From Streptococcus sp. Marseille-Q5986 (GTDB lineage Bacteria; Bacillota; Bacilli; Lactobacillales; Streptococcaceae), in assembly GCF_946902915.1 (NCBI RefSeq), contig NZ_CAMPPY010000008.1, positions 30,106-94,105 on the forward strand: 64,000 bases of DNA, in the 5' to 3' direction. Below, piece after piece: positions 19,527-29,650 of the stretch. The translations under genes were made by a program, and so were the position numbers. The notes beneath the pieces were generated by a model, which was not told the origin of the DNA, ran no database searches, and worked only from the letters and a program-made list of their open reading frames with translations. Positions within the stretch are counted from its first letter, which is position 1, and every line of letters starts with the position of its first letter.

Positions 19527-20762
19527 TTATTTATTCTCCCAACGTTTGAAAGCAAGAACGGCATTGTGGCCACCAAACCCAAAAGTATTTGAAATAGCGT
19601 ATGGAATTTCTTGCTCCAAGCCTTGCCCATAAACGACATTGGCTTCGATATAATCTGACAACTCACTTGTTCCAGCTGTCATTGGTACAAAGTTATGACG
19701 CATAGCTTCGATTGTAGCGATTGCTTCTACTGCCCCTGCAGCACCAAGCAAGTGTCCTGTAAAGGACTTGGTTGAAGATACTGGTACTTCTTTACCAAGA
19801 ACAGCTACAATGGCACTACTTTCTCCTTTTTCATTAGCAGGAGTTGAAGTTCCATGAGCATTGACATAGGCTACTTGCTCTGGAGAAATCTCTGCCTCTT
19901 CCAAAGCTAATTTAATTGCCTTGATTGCACCTTGACCTTCTGGATGAGGTGAAGTCATATGATAAGCATCACAGGTATTTCCATAACCAACTACTTCAGC
20001 CAAGATAGTCGCTCCACGTTTTTCAGCATGTTCAAGACTCTCAAGAACCAGCATCCCAGAACCTTCTCCCATCACAAAACCATTACGGTCTTTGTCAAAT
20101 GGAATAGATGCACGAGTTGGATCTTCTGTAGTTGATAGGGCAGTCAATGCTTGGAAACCAGCGATGGCAAAAGGAGTGATAGATGATTCTGCTCCACCTA
20201 CTAACATAACATCTTGGAAACCAAGCTTGATGGAACGGAAGGCATCTCCAATAGCATCATTTGATGAGGCACAGGCCGTATTGATTGATTTACAGACACC
20301 GTTTGCTCCAAAGCGTATGGCAACATTTCCCGAAGCCATATTTGGCAAGGCTTTTGGAAGTGTCAATGGCTTAACACGTTTTGGACCTTTTTCATGAAGA
20401 CGGATAACTTGGTCTTCGATTTCTTTAATTCCCCCAATACCTGAGGCAACGATGACACCAAAACGATCTTTATCAGTTGCTTCTACATCAAGATTAGCAT
20501 TTGTCACCGCTTCTTGAGCTGCGTACAAGGCATACAAAGAATAGTTATCAAAACGGTTGGTATCTTTTTTGACAAAGTATTTATCAAATGGAAAATCTTG
20601 AACTTCTGCCGCATTGTGCACAGCAAATTCGCTGTGGTCAAACTTAGTGATTTCTCCAATTCCGATTTTACCAGTTTGCAAACTGTTCCAAAATTCCTCT
20701 GGAGTATTTCCAATCGGAGAGGTCAATCCATAACCTGTTACTACAACTCGATTTAGTTTCAT
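19527..20762 (-). CDS. fabF: 3-oxoacyl-ACP synthase II
   Basis: 411-residue elongating condensing enzyme. Active-site Cys in NTACASSND, His residues in NAHGTSTPANE and KSFTGHLLGAAGA. Start MKLNRVVVTGYG is typical. Confidence 0.97.
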   Translation of the reverse strand: MKLNRVVVTGYGLTSPIGNTPEEFWNSLQTGKIGIGEITKFDHSEFAVHNAAEVQDFPFDKYFVKKDTNRFDNYSLYALYAAQEAVTNANLDVEATDKDRFGVIVASGIGGIKEIEDQVIRLHEKGPKRVKPLTLPKALPNMASGNVAIRFGANGVCKSINTACASSNDAIGDAFRSIKLGFQDVMLVGGAESSITPFAIAGFQALTALSTTEDPTRASIPFDKDRNGFVMGEGSGMLVLESLEHAEKRGATILAEVVGYGNTCDAYHMTSPHPEGQGAIKAIKLALEEAEISPEQVAYVNAHGTSTPANEKGESSAIVAVLGKEVPVSSTKSFTGHLLGAAGAVEAIATIEAMRHNFVPMTAGTSELSDYIEANVVYGQGLEQEIPYAISNTFGFGGHNAVLAFKRWENK

Positions 20763-20790
20763 CTGTCTTACCTATATCTTTCCTTATTTT

Positions 20791-21522
20791 TTACATGCTA
20801 AGTCCGCCATCAACAGCGAGAACTTGTCCTGTCAAATAATCCTGTCCAGCTAGGAATACTGTAGCATCTGCAATATGTTCTGCTTGTCCAAAACGCTTCA
20901 TTGGGACTTGGGCCAATGTCGCTTCCTTGACCTTATCAGACAAAACGGCAGTCATATCCGATTCAATCATCCCTGGTGCAAGAGCATTTACGCGTACGTT
21001 GCGATTAGCAACTTCACGTGCTACTGACTTGGTAAAACCAATCAAACCTGCTTTAGAAGCTGCATAGTTGGCCTGCCCGATATTTCCCATCAAACCGACC
21101 ACACTGGACATATTGATGATCGCACCTTCACGCGCCTTTATCATCTGTTTCAAGACTGCTTGCGTCATGTTGAAGGCACCTGTCAAGTTGATTTTAATCA
21201 CCTTTTCAAAATCTTCTTCTGTCATCTTAAGCATGAGTGTATCTTGAGTTATCCCAGCATTGTTGACCAAGACATCGACAGAACTGAGTTCTGCAATTGC
21301 TTGATCTACCATACGTTTGGCATCTGCGAAGTTTGAAACATCACCTAAGATTGGTACCACTTTGACACCGTAGTTTGAAAACTCAGCCAGCAAGTCTTCT
21401 GAGATTGTCCCACGACTATTCAAGACTACATTCGCACCTAGTTTGGCAAATTTGTGAGCAATGGCAAGTCCGATACCACGACTTGAACCTGTAACAAAGA
21501 TATTTTTATTTTTTAGTTGCAT
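20791..21522 (-). CDS. fabG: 3-oxoacyl-ACP reductase
   Basis: 243-residue short-chain dehydrogenase. NADPH motif TGSSRGIG, catalytic Ser and YAASKAG (YxxxK). Second step of each elongation cycle. Confidence 0.97.
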   Translation of the reverse strand: MQLKNKNIFVTGSSRGIGLAIAHKFAKLGANVVLNSRGTISEDLLAEFSNYGVKVVPILGDVSNFADAKRMVDQAIAELSSVDVLVNNAGITQDTLMLKMTEEDFEKVIKINLTGAFNMTQAVLKQMIKAREGAIINMSSVVGLMGNIGQANYAASKAGLIGFTKSVAREVANRNVRVNALAPGMIESDMTAVLSDKVKEATLAQVPMKRFGQAEHIADATVFLAGQDYLTGQVLAVDGGLSM

Positions 21523-21567
21523 TCTATTCTCCTGTTTCCTGTTGTATTTTATGTGAGAAGGGGGTCA

Positions 21568-22488
21568 CTAGTTTCCTAGCAAAGCATCCAAGCTTGTTTG
21601 ATCTTCAACGTTAGCTAGCTGAGCAGTTTTATCGATTTTTTTGACAAATCCTGATAGGATCTTACCAGGACCGATTTCAATAAAGTTGCTCACACCAGCA
21701 TCCTGCATCACAGCAATACTTTCATAAAAACGAACAGGTTCTTTCACCTGACGCGTCAAGAGCTCTTGGATTCGATCTTTTTCCATAACAGCAGCTTCCG
21801 TATTGCCGACTAGTGGACAAGTAAAATCAGAGAAACTCACTCCTTCAAGAGCTCCAGCTAGTTGCTGACTGGCTGGTTCAAGAAGAGCTGTATGGAAAGG
21901 ACCAGATACATTTAAAGGAATCAAGCGTTTTGCTCCTGCTTCCTGCAAGAGTTCAACTGCGCGGTCAACCGTAGCCACCTCACCACCGATAACGATTTGG
22001 CTTGGGGTATTGTAGTTGGCTGGAGTCACTACTCCTACTTTAGAGGCATTTTTGCAAGCTTCCTCAATCACTTCTACCGGAGTATTAAGAACCGCAACCA
22101 TCTTTCCAGATCCTGCAGGTGCAGCCTCTTCCATATAAGCACCACGTTTAGCAACCAAGGCAACTGCATCCTCAAAATCCAAGGCACCGCTGGCCACCAA
22201 GGCAGAGTATTCTCCAAGAGACAAACCAGCAACCATATCAGGCTGATAGCCTTTTTCTTTCAATAGTCGGTAAATAGCAACGGATGTAGCTAGAATAGCT
22301 GGTTGCGTGTAACGAGTCTGATTTAACTTTGCTTCATCATTGTCAATCAAGTCACGGAGGTCATACCCTAATACTTGGCTAGCTTGGTCAATTGTTTCCT
22401 TGACGATAGGATAGTGGTCATAGAGATCACGTCCCATCCCTATATACTGAGCACCTTGGCCCGCAAATAGAAAGGCTGTTTTAGTCAT
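21568..22488 (-). CDS. fabD: malonyl-CoA:ACP transacylase
   Basis: 306 residues from ATG 22488 (MTKTAFLFAGQGAQ). Nucleophile in GLSLGEYSAL and His in NVSGPFHTALL. This start is chosen over an open extension upstream because it matches the family and overlaps the fabK stop in ATGACTAA, indicating coupling. Confidence 0.96.
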   Translation of the reverse strand: MTKTAFLFAGQGAQYIGMGRDLYDHYPIVKETIDQASQVLGYDLRDLIDNDEAKLNQTRYTQPAILATSVAIYRLLKEKGYQPDMVAGLSLGEYSALVASGALDFEDAVALVAKRGAYMEEAAPAGSGKMVAVLNTPVEVIEEACKNASKVGVVTPANYNTPSQIVIGGEVATVDRAVELLQEAGAKRLIPLNVSGPFHTALLEPASQQLAGALEGVSFSDFTCPLVGNTEAAVMEKDRIQELLTRQVKEPVRFYESIAVMQDAGVSNFIEIGPGKILSGFVKKIDKTAQLANVEDQTSLDALLGN

Positions 22489-23455
22489 TTTTTGTAACTC
22501 CTGCCCAACGAGCAGCTTCTTCTTGAATTTTTTCAGCTGCACCGTAGTAGATATCTTTTAAGATTTCTTCAACAGTTTCTTCTTTGGAAACAAGCCCTGC
22601 AATTTGACCTGCCATGACAGATCCGCCATCCACATCACCATGGACAACAGCTTTAGCTAAAGCTCCTGCACCCATTTGCTCAAAGATTTCCAAATCTGGA
22701 TTTTCTTGTTTAAAGGCATCCTTTTCAGCTTGCTCGAAATCACGAGTCAACTGGTTTTTAATGGCACGAACTGCGTGTCCAAAATATTGTGCTGAAATCG
22801 TTGTATCAATATCACGAGCTTTTAAAATTCTAGCTTTATAGTTTGGATGAGCATTAGACTCTTTGGCAACTACAAAACGAGTTCCTACTTGAACAGCTTC
22901 TGCGCCAAGCATAAACCCAGCCGCTGCCCCCTCACCATCTGCAATACCACCAGCAGCAATAACTGGAATTGAAACAGCTGCAGCAACTTGGCGAACTAAG
23001 GTCATAGTTGTTAATTTACCAATGTGTCCACCAGCTTCCATACCTTCTGCAATGACGGCATCCGCACCGATTTTTTCCATGCGTTTTGCCAAAGCAACAC
23101 TAGGAACAACTGGAAACACTGGAATTCCTGCATCATGGAAACGGTTCATGTATTTACTTGGATTTCCAGCACCAGTTGTAACCACCTTAACTCCTTCTTC
23201 AATCACGAGATCAACGATGTCTTCTACAAAAGGTGACAAGAGCATGATGTTGACACCAAAAGGTTTATCCGTAAGTGACTTGATTTTATCGATATTAGCC
23301 TTTACGACCTCTTTAGGTGCATTTCCACCACCGATAATCCCTAAACCACCAGCTTTTGATACCGCACCAGCCAAGTCACCATCAGCAACCCAGGCCATTC
23401 CTCCTTGAAAAATAGGATAATCAATGTTCAATAATTCTGTAATACGTGTTTTCAT
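22481..23455 (-). CDS. fabK: enoyl-ACP reductase II (FMN-dependent)
   Basis: 324-residue TIM-barrel flavoenzyme that replaces FabI in pneumococci and makes them triclosan tolerant. FMN/nitropropane-dioxygenase-like blocks are YPIFQGGMAWVAD, AEGMEAGGHIG and AAGGIADG. Its 5' region contains a FabT operator, so a promoter here is likely. Confidence 0.96.
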   Translation of the reverse strand: MKTRITELLNIDYPIFQGGMAWVADGDLAGAVSKAGGLGIIGGGNAPKEVVKANIDKIKSLTDKPFGVNIMLLSPFVEDIVDLVIEEGVKVVTTGAGNPSKYMNRFHDAGIPVFPVVPSVALAKRMEKIGADAVIAEGMEAGGHIGKLTTMTLVRQVAAAVSIPVIAAGGIADGEGAAAGFMLGAEAVQVGTRFVVAKESNAHPNYKARILKARDIDTTISAQYFGHAVRAIKNQLTRDFEQAEKDAFKQENPDLEIFEQMGAGALAKAVVHGDVDGGSVMAGQIAGLVSKEETVEEILKDIYYGAAEKIQEEAARWAGVTKND

Positions 23456-23503
23456 AGTGCCTCCACCATTCCTTGCTTACGTAATAGTTCGATAAGTTTA
23501 TCA

Positions 23504-23516
23504 TTTGAACTTCAAA
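23504..23516. promoter_or_regulatory. FabT operator upstream of fabK
   Basis: Perfect 13-base palindrome TTTGAACTTCAAA in the acpP-fabK gap, matching the FabT box form TTTGAnnnTCAAA. FabT is known to bind here in pneumococcus. Confidence 0.75.
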
Positions 23517-23529
23517 CTATTACCTAAAC

Positions 23530-23558
23530 AAGAGGGAGTGGGTCTCCCCTACTCCTTT
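23530..23558. other. hairpin between acpP and fabK
   Basis: Inverted repeat of GGAGT/ACTCC type with GGG/CCC inner pairs (both strands can fold). No T-run on the minus strand, so partial termination or RNA processing rather than a strong terminator. Confidence 0.4.
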
Positions 23559-23572
23559 TAGTAATATGTTAA

Positions 23573-23797
23573 TTATTTTGTTTGCTCTTCAACGTAGGCA
23601 ACCAAGTCACCAACTGTTTTCAAGTTATCTTCTGCTTCGATTTGGATATCAAAAGCATCTTCGATTTCAGAGATTACTTGGAACAAGTCCAATGAATCTG
23701 CATCCAAATCATCAAAAGTAGATTCAAGTGTTACTTCTGATGCGTCTTTTCCAAGTTCTTCAACGATAATTTCTTGTACTTTTTCAAATACTGCCAT
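23573..23797 (-). CDS. acpP: acyl carrier protein
   Basis: 74-residue acidic protein with phosphopantetheine Ser in DADSLDLFQ. Strong AAGGAG site upstream. It lies between fabH and fabK, as usual in streptococci. Confidence 0.96.
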   Translation of the reverse strand: MAVFEKVQEIIVEELGKDASEVTLESTFDDLDADSLDLFQVISEIEDAFDIQIEAEDNLKTVGDLVAYVEEQTK

Positions 23798-23854
23798 GAT
23801 AGGACTCCTTTAAAATATATAAAAATTATAACTATGTGCTTACCACATGATTAC

Positions 23855-24829
23855 CTAGATTGTAAGAATGAGTGTGCCCCATGTCAAACCTCCACCAAAG
23901 CCTGATAGGAGAATCGTCTGGCTGCCATCTAAACGAATCATGCCATTCTCCACACACTCTGAGAGCAAAATCGGGATACTTGCTGCACTGGTATTCCCAT
24001 ACTCCATCATATTGGCAGGAAGCTTATCTCGGTCTACACCGATTTTCTTAGCCATCTTATCCAAAATACGGATATTTGCCTGATGAAGCAAGAGATAATC
24101 CAATTCTGATGCTGCGATTGGACCATTTTCAATGGTTTCTTTGATCGATCTAGCAACATCACGATTTGCAAAATCAAAAACTGCTCGTCCATCCATCTTC
24201 AGAAAAGCAGGAACTGCTTCTTGATCTGAAAAAGGCGAAGCCAAAGCCGTTTGACCATAGGTCAAACACTCGCTCCGAGAGCCATCTGTATAGAGACTTT
24301 CCACAAGGAAGTGCCGTGTTTCGCTCGTTTCCAAGAGAACGCCACCAGCACCATCTCCAAAGAGAACAGCTGTCGAACGTTCAGACCAATCAACTGCCTT
24401 GGATAAGGTTTCAGCCCCGATAACAATCCCTTTCTTGAACTGTCCAGAACTTAGAAACTTTTCAGCAGTTGAGAGAGCGAATACAAAGCCACTACAAGCT
24501 GCCGTCAAATCAAAGGCAAAAGCTCTATGAGCTCCGATATTTGCCTGAACCCGAGCTGCCGTAGAAGGCATCATCGAATCTGGAGTAATCGTCGCTACAA
24601 TGATAAAATCAATCTGGTCTGCTGTTAAGCTCCCTTTAGCTAGCAAACTCTTAGCAACTTCTGTCGCCAAGTCACTTGTAGACTCCGTTTTTGAGATATG
24701 TCTCTGTTTAATTCCTGTCCGACTTGAAATCCACTCATCGTTTGTATCCATGATTTGAGCCAAGTCATGATTAGTGACCACTTGCTCTGGAACATAATGA
24801 GCAACTTGGCTTATTTTAGCAAAGGCCAT
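23855..24829 (-). CDS. fabH: 3-oxoacyl-ACP synthase III
   Basis: 324 residues; initiates chain synthesis from acetyl-CoA and malonyl-ACP. Catalytic Cys in [10 protein letters not shown], His in LLHQANIRI, Asn in [10 protein letters not shown]. The ATG overlaps the last base of the fabT stop (TAATG), so it is coupled to fabT translation. With fabT out of frame, the coupling depends on re-initiation within fabT. Confidence 0.96.
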   Translation of the reverse strand: MAFAKISQVAHYVPEQVVTNHDLAQIMDTNDEWISSRTGIKQRHISKTESTSDLATEVAKSLLAKGSLTADQIDFIIVATITPDSMMPSTAARVQANIGAHRAFAFDLTAACSGFVFALSTAEKFLSSGQFKKGIVIGAETLSKAVDWSERSTAVLFGDGAGGVLLETSETRHFLVESLYTDGSRSECLTYGQTALASPFSDQEAVPAFLKMDGRAVFDFANRDVARSIKETIENGPIAASELDYLLLHQANIRILDKMAKKIGVDRDKLPANMMEYGNTSAASIPILLSECVENGMIRLDGSQTILLSGFGGGLTWGTLILTI

Positions 24830-25262
24830 TATTTCAAATCCTCCAAAAATTGATAAAGGTTCGTCAATCCTCTGCCCATGACTTTCTTTTCCTCAGGACT
24901 CATGCCATCAATAATTCTTTCAACCATTGCCTTGTGGAATCGTTTGTGAAGGCGGTGAAGCAAACGACCTTTCTTTGTCAAATGCAGATAGACCACACGA
25001 CGGTCTTGATCAGAACGAATACGCTCAATGTAACCCTTTCTTTCTAGGTTATTCAAGCTCGTCGTAACTGTTCCCAGGGTCACCATCAGTTCTTTGGAAA
25101 CCTTACTAGGCGTCGCCTCAGGGAACTTCCCAATCACATCAATCGTGTGCATTTCTTTGATGGAGTGTCTTTGAATCGACTACCTCGTAAGCTAGCCTCC
25201 TCAATCACAAGGACGTTATTGAAAATAGATGTTAAATAATCATTTACTTGTTGGTAGTCCAA
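24829..25262 (-). pseudogene. fabT: FabT, MarR-family repressor of fatty-acid genes, frameshifted
   Basis: The normal product is about 144 residues and starts at TTG 25262 (after AGGAGG). Here the first 36 codons (to GSRFKD) are normal, then one base is missing near 25165. The frame continues as TPSKKCTRLM and stops. The rest of the protein (MHTIDVIGKFPEATPSKVSKEL to QFLEDLK) is intact in the other frame from an internal ATG at 25152. The span is 434 bases, one short of 145 codons. The N-terminal helices used for dimerisation would be lost even if the internal ATG were used. FabT with acyl-ACP represses the whole cluster, so this allele predicts derepression. Confidence 0.85.
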
Positions 25263-25284
25263 ACTTTTTCCCTCCTCAAAAAAC

Positions 25285-25297
25285 TTTCACAATCAAA
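25285..25297. promoter_or_regulatory. FabT operator upstream of fabT
   Basis: TTTCACAATCAAA (near-palindromic TTTGATTGTGAAA on minus) between the fabT -10 and its start. Positioned for autoregulation. Confidence 0.6.
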
Positions 25298-25312
25298 ACA
25301 TTTGATAGAAAA

Positions 25313-25341
25313 AGTATAACAAACTTCAAAGAATTGTGCAA
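25313..25341 (-). promoter_or_regulatory. promoter of fabT-fabH operon
   Basis: On minus: TTGCAC (25341-25336), 17-base spacer, TATACT (25318-25313), just after fabM. Confidence 0.65.
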
Positions 25342-25349
25342 GTATTTTT

Positions 25350-26135
25350 TTATTTTCCTGAAAACTTTGGTCTTCTTCTTTCAGAATGTGCTCGAATCCC
25401 TTCTTTAAAATCTTCAGTTAAAGATAAAGATTCCTGCAGTTTCAATTCCAATTCGGCATAATCTTGCCAATCCTTAAATTGACTTTCCCAAACTAACTTT
25501 TTAATCGCTGCGTATGAGTTTGCTGAACCTCGTCTTAATTTTTTCAGAACTTGTTCTCTTGTTTTTTCTAATTTGTCAGCTTCACAAACGCGGTATACTA
25601 CGCCCCATTCCAGTGCTTTTTCAGCAGTCAAGGCTTCTCCTGTCATAGCAAGTTGTGCAGCTCGTGTTACCCCGATACTACGACTCAAGAGATGAATCCC
25701 ACCAGCGTCCGGCGCCAATCCAACTCCAACAAAGGCTTGGATAAATTTTGCCTTATCAGTCGCCAAGCAAAAATCAACTGCTACTGCCATATTTGCCGCC
25801 GCACCTGCAACCGCTCCATCAACCTCCATCAAAACAGGTTTAGGAATTTGCTTGATTTTAAAAGAAATTGTATTGACTAATTCTGCAATCTTATTCAAAG
25901 AAGGGATATCATCTTCATCCACTGCTCGTTTCATCTCAACTAAATCTCCCCCAACTGAAAAGACCTTACCATTCGCGTTTATCAATATAAACTGAACAGC
26001 TTGATCTTGTTCTGCTAGGGTCAACGCTTCTAAAATCTCCTCACACATTGGGATATGGAAACCATTTGCCACTTCGGGACGATTCAAAGTAATGATAGCC
26101 AGATCATCTACGATCTGATATAGGATATGATTCAT
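25350..26135 (-). CDS. fabM: trans-2, cis-3-decenoyl-ACP isomerase
   Basis: 261-residue crotonase-fold protein (start ATG 26135 after AGAAGGAG). It diverts the C10 intermediate to unsaturated fatty acids and is unique to streptococci and relatives. Oxyanion-hole blocks are [16 protein letters not shown] and [13 protein letters not shown]. First gene of the cluster by position. Confidence 0.9.
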   Translation of the reverse strand: MNHILYQIVDDLAIITLNRPEVANGFHIPMCEEILEALTLAEQDQAVQFILINANGKVFSVGGDLVEMKRAVDEDDIPSLNKIAELVNTISFKIKQIPKPVLMEVDGAVAGAAANMAVAVDFCLATDKAKFIQAFVGVGLAPDAGGIHLLSRSIGVTRAAQLAMTGEALTAEKALEWGVVYRVCEADKLEKTREQVLKKLRRGSANSYAAIKKLVWESQFKDWQDYAELELKLQESLSLTEDFKEGIRAHSERRRPKFSGK

Positions 26136-26358
26136 AGCTTCTCCTTCTCTTCTATAAGGAAATAAAATTATTTCATTTTCAAAGTATACCTTTTTTAGAT
26201 AAAGATGCAAGGAAAAACTAAAGGAAAGTGTCTCAGCTGATTATTTCCCTATCGTTTATGAGTGTAAATAGAATTTGACTCTCTTACTTTTAAACTGTTG
26301 TCGCTTTTCAGAATAAGTTAGCATTTACTTCTATTATGATAGGGAGCTATTTTCTTCA

Positions 26359-26387
26359 TTGAAAAATGCCCCTCTTTCTGCTATAAT
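26359..26387 (+). promoter_or_regulatory. promoter of aspartokinase gene
   Basis: TTGAAA (26359-26364), 17-base spacer, TATAAT (26382-26387); 30 bases before ATG 26417. The rest of the 280-base gap to fabM shows nothing else recognisable. Confidence 0.8.
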
Positions 26388-26416
26388 CGTATAAAATACT
26401 TACTTGAGGAGTCCTT

Positions 26417-27781
26417 ATGAAGGTTGTAAAATTTGGTGGAAGTTCGCTTGCCTCTGCTAGTCAATTAGAAAAAGTTTTAAACATCGTTAAAAGTGATAAA
26501 GAACGTCGTTTTGTCATCGTTTCTGCGCCTGGTAAACGCAATGCTGAAGATACTAAGGTTACGGATGCCTTGATTAAATACTACCGCGACTATGTTGCTG
26601 GTAACGATATTAGCAAGAGTCAAAACTGGATTATCGACCGCTATGCTGCTATGGTTAGTGAATTAGGACTGAAACCAGCTGTGCTAGAAAAAATTTCAAA
26701 AAGCATTCGCGCCTTGACCACTCTTCCTATTGAAGAAAATGAATTTCTCTACGATACTTTCCTAGCAGCGGGTGAAAACAACAATGCTAAATTGATCGCA
26801 GCCTACTTTCATCAAAATGGGATTGATGCACGCTATGTTCACCCTAGAGAAGCTGGTATTGTGGTCACAAGTGAACCTGGTCACGCTCGCATCATTCCAT
26901 CAAGTTATGACAAGATTGAAGAATTGACAAATGCAAATGAAGTCCTTGTCATTCCTGGTTTCTTTGGAGTTACTAAGGAAAATCAAATCTGTACCTTCTC
27001 ACGTGGAGGATCAGACATTACAGGTTCTATCATTGCTGCCGGTGTTAAGGCAGACCTCTATGAAAACTTTACAGACGTTGATGGTATCTTTGCAGCCCAC
27101 CCTGGTATTATCCACCAACCACACTCCATTCCTGAATTAACCTACCGTGAAATGCGTGAGTTGGCATATGCTGGATTTTCAGTTCTTCATGACGAAGCCC
27201 TTCTTCCTGCCTATCGTGGAAAAATCCCTCTTGTCATCAAAAACACCAACAATCCTGACCACCCAGGAACTCGTATCGTTCTGAAACACAGTAGCGATAA
27301 ATTCCCAGTCGTTGGAATCGCTGGTGATTCTGGATTCGTCAGCATCAACATGTCAAAATACCTCATGAACCGCGAGGTTGGATTCGGTCGTAAGATTCTT
27401 CAAATCCTTGAAGATCTTAACATTGGTTGGGAACATATGCCAACAGGTATCGACGATCTTTCAATCATCCTTCGTTCCCGTGAATTGACTCCTATCAAGG
27501 AGGAAGAAATTCTGCGTCAGTTAGTTCAAAAAGCCGAAGTGGACTATGCTGAAATCGAACACGACCTTTCAATCATTATGATTGTCGGAGAAAAGATGAA
27601 GAGCCACATTGGTGTAACAGCTACTGCAACACGCGCTCTATCTAAAAATAAGATCAACATCCAGATGATATCCCAAGGCTCAAGTGAAGTTTCCATCATG
27701 TTTGTTGTCAATAAAGAGCAAGAAAAGGCAGCTATCAAGGCTCTCTATCACGCCTTTTTCGATGAAAGTAAGGAAGACTAA
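26417..27781 (+). CDS. aspartate kinase
   Basis: 454 residues. First step of the aspartate family pathway (Lys, Thr, Met, diaminopimelate). Kinase signature KVVKFGGSSLAS at the N-terminus, FSRGGSDITGS, and two C-terminal ACT domains (from about residue 300) that normally bind the inhibitory amino acid. The leader of about 25 bases is too short for a lysine riboswitch. A 2-base gap leads to the DUF956 gene. Confidence 0.93.
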   Translation: MKVVKFGGSSLASASQLEKVLNIVKSDKERRFVIVSAPGKRNAEDTKVTDALIKYYRDYVAGNDISKSQNWIIDRYAAMVSELGLKPAVLEKISKSIRALTTLPIEENEFLYDTFLAAGENNNAKLIAAYFHQNGIDARYVHPREAGIVVTSEPGHARIIPSSYDKIEELTNANEVLVIPGFFGVTKENQICTFSRGGSDITGSIIAAGVKADLYENFTDVDGIFAAHPGIIHQPHSIPELTYREMRELAYAGFSVLHDEALLPAYRGKIPLVIKNTNNPDHPGTRIVLKHSSDKFPVVGIAGDSGFVSINMSKYLMNREVGFGRKILQILEDLNIGWEHMPTGIDDLSIILRSRELTPIKEEEILRQLVQKAEVDYAEIEHDLSIIMIVGEKMKSHIGVTATATRALSKNKINIQMISQGSSEVSIMFVVNKEQEKAAIKALYHAFFDESKED

Positions 27782-27783
27782 TC

Positions 27784-28155
27784 ATGGTCCAATCACTCAA
27801 TAAAGTCATTAACCTACAAACCACCGGAACATCCTATCTTTCCATCTCTGGAAAAGTCGGAAAATTTCTAGTTGGAGATCAAGCCTTAGAGTTTTATCCT
27901 AATGTCAATGTCGAACAATATATCCAAATTCCCTGGTCCAGTATTCAGCAAATTGGAGCTAACGTAACTGGTCACAAAATCAGTCGCCACTTCGAAGTCT
28001 TCACCGATCAAGGAAAATTCCTCTTTGCCTCAAAAGACTCAGGTGCCATTCTCAAAATTGCACGCGAAAAACTGGGAAATGACAAGGTCGTCAAACTTCC
28101 TACCCTAATTCAGACAATTAGCCAAAAATTTAAAAATCTATTTGCAAAAAAGTAG
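27784..28155 (+). CDS. DUF956 family protein (ManO-like)
   Basis: 123 residues, no membrane segments; IPWSSIQQIGANVTG is typical of DUF956, otherwise found beside mannose PTS genes. Here it follows the aspartokinase gene with a 2-base gap, so it is co-transcribed. Function unknown. The -35 of the serS promoter lies inside its 3' end. Confidence 0.75.
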   Translation: MVQSLNKVINLQTTGTSYLSISGKVGKFLVGDQALEFYPNVNVEQYIQIPWSSIQQIGANVTGHKISRHFEVFTDQGKFLFASKDSGAILKIAREKLGNDKVVKLPTLIQTISQKFKNLFAKK

Positions 28156-28170
28156 AAACTTTAGTATAAT
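28142..28170 (+). promoter_or_regulatory. promoter of serS T-box transcript
   Basis: TTGCAA (28142-28147), 17-base spacer, TATAAT (28165-28170). Confidence 0.8.
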
Positions 28171-28176
28171 CATAGC

Positions 28177-28355
28177 AACGGATAAGTAGGTTATCTCCTT
28201 CTTTCAGAAAGTCTGCGGGTGCTGCGAGCAGATAGGAGGGATAGGTGAAATTCTACCGTTATTCACAATTACATACGCAATCAAGTGCACACCTGTGAAG
28301 TTGGATGGAACCGTGGCTCTGCCACTCCAACGCTTTGTCAGGTGTGCTTTTTTCA
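28177..28355 (+). promoter_or_regulatory. T-box riboswitch of serS
   Basis: The leader of about 190 bases carries a stem I region (from GGATAAGTAGG to CTACCG), the T-box sequence TGGAACCGTGG near 28305, and a terminator stem GCACACCTG / CAGGTGTGC followed by T6. Uncharged tRNA(Ser) binding should open the terminator and allow serS transcription. The specifier is probably the Ser codon TCT within GAAATTCTACC, which I am not certain of. Confidence 0.85.
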
Positions 28356-28368
28356 TAAAGGAGTTTTT

Positions 28369-29643
28369 ATGTTAGATATCAAACGCATTCGTACAGACTT
28401 TGATGCTGTTGCAGAAAAATTGGCTACACGTGGTGTAGATGCTGCTGTCTTGAATGAGATGAAAGAAATCGATGCTAAACGTCGTGACATCTTGGTCAAG
28501 GTTGAAACTTTAAAAGCAGAACGTAATACAGTTTCAGCTGAAATTGCTCAAGCTAAGCGCAACAAGGAAAATGCAGATGACAAGATTGCTGCGATGCAAA
28601 ACCTATCTGCTGAAGTCAAAGCCTTGGATGCTGAATTGGCAGAAATCGATGCTAAATTGACAGAATTTACCACTACTCTTCCAAATATTCCAGCTGACAG
28701 TGTTCCTATCGGAGCTGACGAAGATGACAATGTGGAAGTTCGCCGTTGGGGTACTCCACGCGAATTTGACTTCGAACCTAAAGCTCACTGGGATCTCGGT
28801 GAAGACCTTGGTATCCTTGACTGGGAACGCGGTGGTAAGGTAACGGGTGCTCGCTTCCTCTTCTATAAAGGCCTCGGTGCGCGTTTGGAACGTGCTATCT
28901 ACAACTTTATGTTGGATGAGCATGGTAAAGAAGGCTATACTGAAGTCATCACACCTTACATGGTTAACCATGATTCTATGTTTGGTACTGGTCAATATCC
29001 AAAATTCAAGGAAGATACTTTTGAACTCAGCGACAGCAATTACGTCCTTATTCCTACAGCTGAGGTTCCCCTAACAAACTACTATCGTGATGAAATCCTA
29101 GACGGTAAAGACTTGCCAATCTACTTCACTGCTATGAGTCCTTCATTCCGTTCTGAGGCTGGTTCTGCTGGTCGTGATACTCGTGGTTTGATCCGTCTGC
29201 ACCAATTCCACAAGGTTGAAATGGTTAAATTTGCCAAACCAGAAGAGTCTTACGAAGAATTGGAAAAAATGACAGCCAACGCTGAAAATATCCTTCAAAA
29301 ACTCAACCTTCCATACCGTGTCGTTGCCCTCTCTACTGGGGATATGGGCTTCTCAGCTGCGAAGACTTACGACTTGGAAGTGTGGATTCCAGCACAAAAC
29401 AATTACCGTGAAATCTCAAGCTGTTCAAATACAGAAGATTTCCAAGCCCGTCGTGCCCAAATCCGTTACCGTGATGAAGCAGATGGCAAGGTTAAATTGC
29501 TCCACACCTTGAACGGTTCTGGACTTGCAGTTGGACGTACAGTAGCTGCCATTCTTGAAAACTATCAAAACGCAGATGGTTCTGTGACCATTCCAGAAGT
29601 TCTTCGTCCATACATGGGGGGAGCTGAAGTTATCAAACCATAA
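28369..29643 (+). CDS. serS: seryl-tRNA synthetase
   Basis: 424 residues from ATG 28369 ([12 protein letters not shown]), chosen over an upstream open frame because AAAGGAG lies before it and the upstream part is T-box RNA. N-terminal coiled-coil arm (about 25-110), then the class II core with motif 2 ([24 protein letters not shown], here cut for length) and motif 3 ([11 protein letters not shown]). Confidence 0.97.
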   Translation: MLDIKRIRTDFDAVAEKLATRGVDAAVLNEMKEIDAKRRDILVKVETLKAERNTVSAEIAQAKRNKENADDKIAAMQNLSAEVKALDAELAEIDAKLTEFTTTLPNIPADSVPIGADEDDNVEVRRWGTPREFDFEPKAHWDLGEDLGILDWERGGKVTGARFLFYKGLGARLERAIYNFMLDEHGKEGYTEVITPYMVNHDSMFGTGQYPKFKEDTFELSDSNYVLIPTAEVPLTNYYRDEILDGKDLPIYFTAMSPSFRSEAGSAGRDTRGLIRLHQFHKVEMVKFAKPEESYEELEKMTANAENILQKLNLPYRVVALSTGDMGFSAAKTYDLEVWIPAQNNYREISSCSNTEDFQARRAQIRYRDEADGKVKLLHTLNGSGLAVGRTVAAILENYQNADGSVTIPEVLRPYMGGAEVIKP

Positions 29644-29650
29644 AAATAAG

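Noticed and set aside
26220..26416. Lysine riboswitch before aspartokinase
   Set aside because: The promoter at 26359-26387 leaves only about 25 bases of leader.
28177..28355. serS leader as an intergenic small RNA or separate ORF
   Set aside because: The T-box motif, terminator and position explain it; the open frame through it has no RBS.
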